64,000 bases of DNA from Morinoia aosen (Eukaryota; Arthropoda; Malacostraca; Amphipoda; Talitridae): assembly GCA_030386875.1 (NCBI GenBank), contig CM059562.1, forward strand, positions 67,082,201 to 67,146,200, given 5' to 3'. The translations under genes and the position numbers were made by a program. Shown here one piece after another: positions 56,395 to 64,000 of the stretch; the first letter of the stretch is position 1; every line of letters begins with the position of its first letter. The notes below the pieces were generated by a model. It ran no database searches, was not told the origin of the DNA, and worked only from the letters and a program-made list of their open reading frames with translations.

Positions 56395-59194
56395 GTAAGT
56401 AAATTCAGCAGCGACAATAACGCGTCAAATTACGGCAGGTGCCACTCCTAATAAGTAATGAGGACGTGTGAGAGTCCTCGCGTTAGCACACAACATCCTC
56501 TAAATGTCTGCTAAAAAGTACATCAGTTTCTTGTAGTTCTCGGTCGCCAAAACTTTTCATTTCCCATGACCTGTCGAACGCACAAGCTCGTGCCTTACAT
56601 GAGCTAACACCGCCATTCGCCGAGATTTACGAACCTATTCTGGGCTAACAAGTCATCCATAAAACATGCCACATTGTTTCCGTGTCAGGCTCACAAATTG
56701 TTCTTGGGTGCAAAACCACCAATTACAAAATATTGAGACGAGTCTGCGAGACGAGATGATCATGTGAACGGTTGACAGGTCGACGTTCCCAACATATGGC
56801 GAGACTTCTACTTTCCATTTTTCCTTGCTTCCCTTGGGACCATGAATTCTTTCAACAATTGATTCTCTTCACGAATTTCTCAATCAGGGTCTAAATCTGG
56901 GACTTTATTGGATAATATTTCGCAAAAATGACAAGAAGAATCAATCGTAAACTTGCGAGATCGTCGAAAATTAAATTTCCCGGATTTGAATATAAGTGCT
57001 AAACAAGTTTTCGATTCATTATTGGGGAACTAACGCAGTTTTATTAGTTTGTCTCCGTAGTAGAGATTTCACATTTATTAGCCTCTTAAATTGACTGAGA
57101 ACTCGCTGGCTCCGATAGCGGGCTGCGAACACATTTAAATACAATGCACACTAAATAACGCACCCCAGCGGGACGGCATCGTGACAAGGAGTTCCGAACG
57201 TGTCTGAGACGGGCGTCATTGGGTTGCAGTTTCAGCCATTAGCTGAGAGAGTGTCTAATATAGAGACGGTATCGGCTTACGCTGCACGATCGTGACAACT
57301 CCAAGCTAGCGACGCCGATGTCGCAACCATCGAAATGAGGCGAGTGACGTTCGAAGGAGGAGAGTGTGGCGAAACTGAGCTCAACGTGACGAAATGCTGG
57401 CGCCCTGCTAATCCCTGGATACTCTGGTCGATCTCACCGCTTGCTCAGGAATAACAAAATATAATGGAATTTGAATATTATAATTTATTTTTTAATAGTG
57501 CAATTAAGATCATAAGAGTGCCGTTAAATCCGTACGGATGTGAAGTAATACATGTTACTTACGTAATTACTTTCGTTTGAAGTATTAATTTTGGAGACTC
57601 ATCGGTAACATAGAAATTATAAGACTCTATGCCATTATTGCCGGGAGAACTTGAAATTGTCTCAACTAACGTGCTAACAAAGTACAGAATGTTCACGCTC
57701 AGTTATGCCCCTGACCTATTTCCAACTAAGGTCATAAAATTCACGGAGTTCATGTAAAATAGCTCTCTCACCATTTCCAATCCGCACCTTACAGTAAATT
57801 AGGTATTAGATTTTTTTTAAATCAGAAGACTGACCTGAATGTCAAATGACTAAGCAATTGCAAGCTAGACAATCCAAAGAAATATTTTCGCATTTGTGAA
57901 CAAAAAATTTTCTTAGTGTTTCTGAAGAAAAAGCTGTAGTTATTTTTAAGCCACTTTTAACAATGGCTGAGAGTTTATTAACTAAAGGTTGCTAAGATAC
58001 TCATCTAAACGAAGAACTTTGACGAATCAGATGAATTTAATTAGGGTTATTAACCTTAATGAATTAATATATTGACATTTACTATTCTCCGCGTATAAGA
58101 AGAACGAAAGAAATTGGAAAGCACGCACGTTTGGACTTTAAGTTTGAATGACACTAGCCGTGTACATTTTGGAAAAAGACGAACACTCTTCCAAATTAAT
58201 GTATAGCTTTCAAAATATTCATCCCGAAACTTTTAGATAGGTTTAATTGAAATGAAGTGATGTGATGTTAGAGTTGAGTAAATAAGTTAAAATACATGTT
58301 TCTTCGAGTGGAATGAGTCAGAAATTGCCAGCGGAAAATTCCTCGCAGAACAGAAATAAAAATCCACGATATTTGTGTGGATGACTAATCTTCACCGGTT
58401 AAGAATCGAAGTTCTTGAGTATTTTGTGGAAGAATAAAGAGACAATTGGACAGCAAAGATCCGAGAAAACATATCATAATAACACAGGGAAGCCATCATC
58501 AATACAATTAAGTAATTCCTGGAATTTTTTGATGGATACATTCACTCAAAAAGAGCATTTCAATGTGAGCTAACTGGGATTAAATACCTAAGTTGTGCCA
58601 TAGTTTGCAGAGTGAAGTGAGTATATATCAAAGTACAAGTCAGCATATAAATAGCGAAGTAGAGTTGAGTTACAGATATTGTGTTACACCGAATTTTTTG
58701 TGGACCTCGAAAATTTTACTTGCCTTTAGTTGATGTATGATACTAATGACACAATCAACGTTTTATGTCCCACAAACTAATTTTGTGGCGGCATCTGGAA
58801 ATCGCAATATATAACCAAAAAGTTTGTCAAATTCAATTGTGTTTTTTTTGTATCTTCGGTAATCAAACACAGAACAAGTGATAAACTTCTTCATGAAAAT
58901 TGTCTTCAAGTTTATTGCACGCATTCTCATCTCATAAATCTGCTGGAAATTCTTAAGCGGTCGAGCAAGCCAAAGAAACATTTTTTAATATTCCACAAAG
59001 ATGTCGCGTTTGTAAATCGTCTTAGAAATTAACGAGGTCTCACAACAAGAGTGGAATAAAAAGAGTTAATAATTCAATACAATTTGTAACATAAGTTATT
59101 TTTCTCATTTTAAACCCGCATGCATAAAGATTTCTACAGTGTATTATACCAAAAGGGGACACTCCCCTCTCAACTCGCATCGCAATGCGACTGA
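56395..59194. other. no gene recognised
   Basis: AT-rich with one CpG-rich patch at about 57110-57440 that has stops in every frame. Nothing else is supportable. Confidence 0.5.
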
Positions 59195-59458
59195 CCGCTA
59201 CACTCGCCTCTTTCTGCTCATTTTGTGCCGCATCCAAATACACAATTGCACCGCGGCACTCTCGTCTTCTCCCACTTTACGAGGCTTGAAACTTCACGCA
59301 GCACGACTTTGCAGAGCTTAGCAGGACTAGCCTATCAAAATCCCACGAGGCTTTCAGACTTGTTGCGTTTTGCAGAGTATGTCGCAAGTGACATGTGTAC
59401 AGCGAGGCTCTCTTGCGACTCTGAGATGTGGGCAGGCTGCGGGACGACCTGGGCATGA
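59195..59458 (+). CDS. candidate coding patch, unrecognised
   Basis: An 87-codon frame ending in TGA in a GC-rich patch, with a balanced translation (LETSRSTTLQSLAGLAYQNP, about residues 31-50) and several Cys and Trp near the end. A pyrimidine-rich run ending TTTACGAG near 59282 is a possible acceptor. The minus strand is open as well (59277-59543). No motif recognised; strand and coding status remain uncertain. Confidence 0.2.
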   Translation, partial: PLHSPLSAHFVPHPNTQLHRGTLVFSHFTRLETSRSTTLQSLAGLAYQNPTRLSDLLRFAEYVASDMCTARLSCDSEMWAGCGTTWA

Positions 59459-61393
59459 GGATGTGCAGGATTAGCAGCCCTGACTTACGGCTGACTACGT
59501 AGAAGATTGAGACGTATGTACCAGAAAAAATACGGATTTTCATTTCATATGAATGTTTGCTGACTTTTTTTTAGGTGAATGATTTTGTCACAATTTTCTA
59601 GTCGTATAACCGAGCTATAGTTACTGCATGCTTCTTATTAGCTGGTTGTTTAGTTATCCTTATCCATGAATAAAGTTAACAATAGGGTTATTGACTTCTT
59701 CGTAACATTTGGTTAGAGAATATAGATAGTGTTCTCCGTTCTCTTACCAAAATAATAAAATTAATTTTGCGCGGACAATTTTCTTTGCAATATTTCCACA
59801 GACTTTGGGTGTTTTCTTGGTGAAAAATTTCTAAGATCTATAATTTATCAGCCTTTTTATTTGACCTATTACCAAAATTTAAAACTGATCACGCGAGTTC
59901 TTGATGCAGTCAATTAAATAGAAAGATTCTTTCCTCCGACTAAGCCTTAAAATCATGCACCGTCAAAGTCTGATTACGTCTAAACAGATTGGTATTTCGA
60001 GATGAATTTACAAAAAAAATATTCAACCTCTCACTCGTGCCACAACATTACCTAAAGTATATAGAAAATGCGGTGATTCAAGCAGTACTACGGTAGTCTG
60101 AACATATAACCCTCAAGGTATCTTTGCAGCAAAATCTTTTCGATTGGACTCGAAAGAGGAAAATGAATAGCAGAAAACCTGCGGGGTCAAAAGAGTCTGG
60201 ATGCATTCCGGCATCAATGGAGCGAGGGATAAGTTGGTGACACGGTATAAAAAGCAAATTCTAACTCAACAGAACTGCACGCACCCCAAAAAATATAAAC
60301 ACATCAAGATAGTTTAATCAAGCTATAAACACATCAAGACATAAACAACTTCCTGAAATGTACGTAGCACAACATAACTGTTTGAGTCACAGCCAACGAG
60401 GGCTATCTAGTATGTGGTTTTCTGAGTATAGATAACTTTATCAATGCAGGAATTCGCAATATTTTTGGCATCTGCGACCAAGTACTTTGCTGCGCATCCT
60501 CAGGCAGCAAATTCACTACACGTGACTTGAAGGATATCTAAATGTGGAAAAAGTGGCTTTAACCGTGATGAAATAACTACAGCTTCCAAATCCTTGTAAT
60601 GATATCGGTGCACAACATCCATCTCTCAAATTACCGACTTGAGTCTCTGACAGCTCTCCTAAATACTTTTTATAAATTGCAACTTTGGAACCGTGACAAA
60701 AATCAATCATTACAATGAAAGCCTACGAATAACTCAATAAAAATTTCTAGACATGACGGAAGCTGATGAAGAAATGAACGTTGACGCAATCAACCATTCG
60801 TATTCTAAAACTTTCACTCCGTGAGGTGAACAATTATGGAAAGAATTTTCAATGAAGCAATGAATTTAAAATTACCCAAACTTAGGTGAATTCTTTTTTG
60901 CTTATGATTTGCTTGCTCATTTCAGTGACAAAACTTTTTAAATTCTCAAGATGTCCGTTGAGCGAAAAATACATTCTAAAACCAAAAAAAACTCAAAGTA
61001 CATTTGGCGAACGAAGTTCAGACTTCGAGTAATCAGCAAAAGAATAAATATGTAATTATAAGCATTTTTGATTGGAATAAAAACTGCAAATATTATCTTT
61101 CTAATCCTGAGGCAGAAATGTACGAATTAGTGTTTAATTGTACATAAAGAAATCTGTTATAACACTAAAAATCAATATGTGTGGCATATTTGACCTTTTT
61201 CCTCTTTATGCGTATGTTAGATACGGTACACGATTGCAGCTACGATGTCTCCTTCAGATGTTTTGCACTTTTTTCGGTTTAGATATGTAAGTAAGAACAC
61301 TAAATCACCATCGTTATCTCTAAAATGAAGTACTACAAGATCAACGAGAAAGAAAGGATTTTTTTTAATCCTTTGGTCATTAAAACGATTAAA
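59459..61393. other. no gene recognised
   Basis: AT-rich. TATAAACACATCAAGA is duplicated at about 60294-60340. There is no coding signal. Confidence 0.5.
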
Positions 61394-61803
61394 GCCCTCA
61401 GGGGATTACAATTATTGTATTTAGGAAATTAGCGCTCCCAGAGGGAAAATGTGTGGTCATGAGCTCAGAGTTATGTAGGCCTACTTTTTGTTGAAATAGA
61501 ATAGGTTTTTGTTTTGTTATGAATCTTCGTTCTACTGTTCACTGATGTCCTGTTTCTCAGCGCCTTTAACTTTCTTCTTCAAATTGTATCGTGTTTTATT
61601 ACCATCCTTTTGAACTTATTGATCTTGGTCATAAAAACCATGATCCATCTTGATAACCATAACCATCTTGATAACCATCTTGTGCAGGACCAAACATTGT
61701 GCACAGATTCTACGTTCCCTCAATTCTATACTATATGGTGCCCTCATCCTTCCACTCTCTTTGAACATCTTTATTGCGGTAAGGGAGGCTGAAACTAACT
61801 TAT
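61394..61803 (-). mobile_element. dispersed repeat, copy B (inverted relative to copy A)
   Basis: The reverse complement of this segment aligns with 21512-21857 from TTAGTTT/GCCTCCC at one end to CTGGGAGCGCTAATT, ATACAATAATTGTA and CCCCTGAGGG at the other. Copy B has an internal insertion made of tandem CATCTTGATAACCAT units (about 61640-61685). In the shared protein-like segment it reads APYSIELRERRI. The minus frame there stays open for about 50 codons in copy B. Terminal repeats and target duplications are not obvious. Confidence 0.85.
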
Positions 61804-62798
61804 ATTTTGCATCCGAGGATAATTAGAAGGCAGTAGCCAAAAATTTTGAGAGTGAATGCTAAACAATGTAAAAATGGTTGCCACTAAATCCAGTGTGAAT
61901 CAAGAATTAGAAAAAACATGTTATCAAAATTTCATCTTTCTATTACGTTATGGCAACTAAAAGTGCACTCATTAAATACCTTTCATAGAACCTTCCGAGT
62001 CAATAGAATTAAAAATTGATTCATAGAGAGTTGTTTACAAATGTAAGTACGAGAATGTAATCAATAACATGATACACAAGAAAATAAGACAGAAATCAAC
62101 GCTTATGGCAAAATATTTTATGCGAGATATAATGGTTGGAAACCACGGTGGAAGAAACAAGGTAGGGTCAAACCAGCCTTCTTTTTTATCGTCGACCGTT
62201 TGACAATGCTGATGTGATGGCAACGAACCAATAGCAGCGCTCATATTGCATCCAATAACACTGCTAGACTCAAATCTGGCGCCACTATTGGCTTCACGAC
62301 ATGTCGCAATGGTGACGTCATCTAGTTGGTTTGAAATAAAGCCTTCTATCGGCTAGTGAACAAAAGGAGGTGTTTTTTTTAGAAATGACTCTACATTGTT
62401 TCCTCTACCGTGTGGAACATTCTTGTGAATAGACGAGACAAACTTCATTCTCTATTACAAGTGAAGGAAAGGATGCATGGTCCAAAATCGGGGAAAATTT
62501 TCACTGATATGGTGCCATGCCTGTCAGCAGAGTTATGTGTTCTAGAACACGTTGAGATGCCTTCGTATCCCATGGCGTACTTTAACTGTTTGCGCTTCCC
62601 AGTTAATGAGGGGTTTGGAAACAGCGCAAGCATGCCATCAGCAAAGCATTGGCAATGCAACTTTCACTACTGACAATGAACGAGCTCATAGCCGATTCGA
62701 AAATCTCTTTCAGCAACATGCATGCGTCCAGATTCTTAGACTAGCGCTAGTTTCTCGTTTACTCAACATAATTAATGGGTTGAATGTGTTCTTAATAA
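61804..62798. other. no gene recognised
   Basis: AT-rich with frames on both strands at 62410-62872. The plus frame 62410-62673 reads protein-like in places (KSGKIFTDMVPCLSAEL) but has no start, no splice sites and no reliable family match. Confidence 0.4.
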
Positions 62799-63020
62799 TC
62801 CATAGAAAAGCTAAGAGAGGAAATGGAAAATATATTGACAATAGACCGAGAACCAAAGGGGTCAAAAGCTGAGCAGCAGTTGAGAAACCTAGCATCACTC
62901 CCTCAAGAAGCTATTTCTAAAATTATTCCTATTGGGTTAGTAGGTTTTTGCAGCAGGGCAGAAAAGTTTGTCCAGGGGGCAGCAAGACTAGATGATTTCA
63001 AAGAAATGCTTTATTTACAG
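62799..63020 (+). CDS. candidate coding exon, unrecognised
   Basis: A frame of 74 codons leading to CAG|GTAATA at 63020/63021, a good donor candidate. The translation is helix-rich and well balanced (IEKLREEMENIL at residues 2-13, then SLPQEAISKIIPIGLVGFC around 38-56 and ARLDDFKEMLYLQ at the end). An in-frame ATG lies at 62823. The upstream side is purine-rich, so no 3' splice site is convincing; it could be a first exon starting at that ATG. The frame reads on to 63089 past the donor. No family recognised, but composition is among the most protein-like in the window. Confidence 0.32.
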
Positions 63021-64000
63021 GTAATATTGAAGGTACGTATTAATGAGTACTCTCAGGAGTACAAATTAGCAGTTTTTCATCCTTTATAAATGATATTAGC
63101 TCTTGCTTCATTTGTCATCCAAAGCAACATAAAATGACAGCAATGGAAAGTCTTCTTATTACATTCATCGTGAATGCTATGTAGATAATATTTTTCGATA
63201 ACCATATTCTAAGAAAATAAAGTATTTCTTTGTGGGGTGGAGTCACTCAGCTTACGCAAACATTCTATTATCACTAGAGCAATGCCCGTTTAAAATATTT
63301 CTTAAACATTAAAATATTTCTTTTTGCATTATCAATTAAAAATATTAAAGCATCATGAAGAAAATCAGCATTAAAATGTCCAAAGAAAATGTTTATTTGT
63401 AAAAATAAACCGATTGTGTATTCTGGATATCATAATGCAAGTGAAAGGGAATTGTATTATCACAGAAAAATAATGCAACAGAATAATTTCTTGTACTTCT
63501 TAAGCTTTATCCTTGTTGGTATAAAAGCTATCGATTAGAAAAGTGTGACTCACGGACAGACAGACGGATGGAAAGACGGACGTGGCTCTTTAAATTGAAT
63601 AGATCTTTAAAAATTCATTTATGATATCCATTTGGAATAAAATGAGTAAATATATGTACATATGCAATAAAATCGTCTCCTGTTAATAAATTACCATTCA
63701 AATAACTGACTTACGAATGAATCTCTCATGTGATATACTTTCTACTATGTAGTGTACACGGCTTGTCAAAAATGACGAAATTCGATATTTTGCTTGAATA
63801 AATCTCATGACTTGGATGAAAAGCAATTATAGCCATCCTTATAGAACCCACAATTAAAATATTCTTGTACTTGCACGCTGGTGAAAATCGTATCACAGGT
63901 AAGGTCATTAAGCATCCTTATGAGCGTTAAATTTCCCTCTTTCTGTAATCTGCAGCAGTCCTGAAATGTTGAAGTGTTTTGCCTAAAGAAATCCAATACC
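63021..64000. other. no gene recognised
   Basis: AT-rich to the end of the window, with a short imperfect microsatellite at 63552-63582 and no coding signal. Confidence 0.5.
63552..63582. repeat. imperfect GACA/GACG microsatellite
   Basis: ACGGACAGACAGACGGATGG followed by AAAGACGGACG: a 4-bp-based degenerate microsatellite. Such tracts are common in invertebrate intergenic DNA. Confidence 0.75.

Noticed and set aside
62410..62673. Vague resemblance of KSGKIFTDMVPCLSAEL to part of a RhoGEF (DH) domain
   Set aside because: The resemblance is short and from memory, the frame is interrupted, and no other DH-domain blocks follow.

Overview
This looks like a gene-poor, AT-rich piece of a large animal nuclear genome, most likely an arthropod. 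The grounds are: no operon-like packing of genes, one clear jockey/CR1-like non-LTR retrotransposon, several minisatellites, foldback elements, a short (CCTAA)n tract of the insect telomere type, and small GC-rich, CpG-containing patches in AT-rich DNA. There are no rRNA or tRNA genes that I can support, no CRISPR array and no bacterial gene. The species cannot be named from this sequence.

The only confidently identified gene is the reverse transcriptase of a LINE on the minus strand (about 53.1-55.1 kb). It is 5'-truncated, lacks the endonuclease region and carries one frameshift at a run of seven A. Both halves are otherwise open, and the 3' end finishes in three copies of a 9-bp repeat, so it is probably a fairly recent dead-on-arrival copy. 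A diverged stretch resembling its 3' UTR lies near 37.0 kb.

Layout: 0-20 kb is mostly featureless AT-rich DNA with a ~105-bp foldback (3.2 kb), a 36-bp minisatellite (11.4 kb) and weak exon candidates. 20-27 kb holds one copy of a dispersed repeat (21.5 kb), nested tandem arrays (23.6-24.1 kb) running into a coding-like frame (24.1-24.3 kb), and a 74-nt near-perfect hairpin (26.2 kb). 27-40 kb is mostly empty, with exon candidates at 33.5 and 39.1 kb. 40-43 kb carries a 40-bp-scale degenerate array, a 23-24-bp minisatellite and a foldback. 44-52 kb contains several small GC-rich exon candidates, the best by splice signals at 50.95-51.14 kb. 52-55 kb holds an 18-bp minisatellite and the LINE. 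55-64 kb is sparse, with the second, inverted copy of the dispersed repeat at 61.4-61.8 kb.

The exon candidates rest only on open frame, GC-rich codon choice and splice-like signals. I recognised no protein family in any of them, and at this base composition open frames of 60-130 codons are expected by chance, so confidences are low. They may be exons of genes with long introns, or simply GC-rich patches. I did not find a convincing new biological system. The items most worth checking are the 26.2-kb hairpin, the dispersed repeat pair whose two copies differ at synonymous positions in one short segment, and the spliced-exon candidate near 51 kb.
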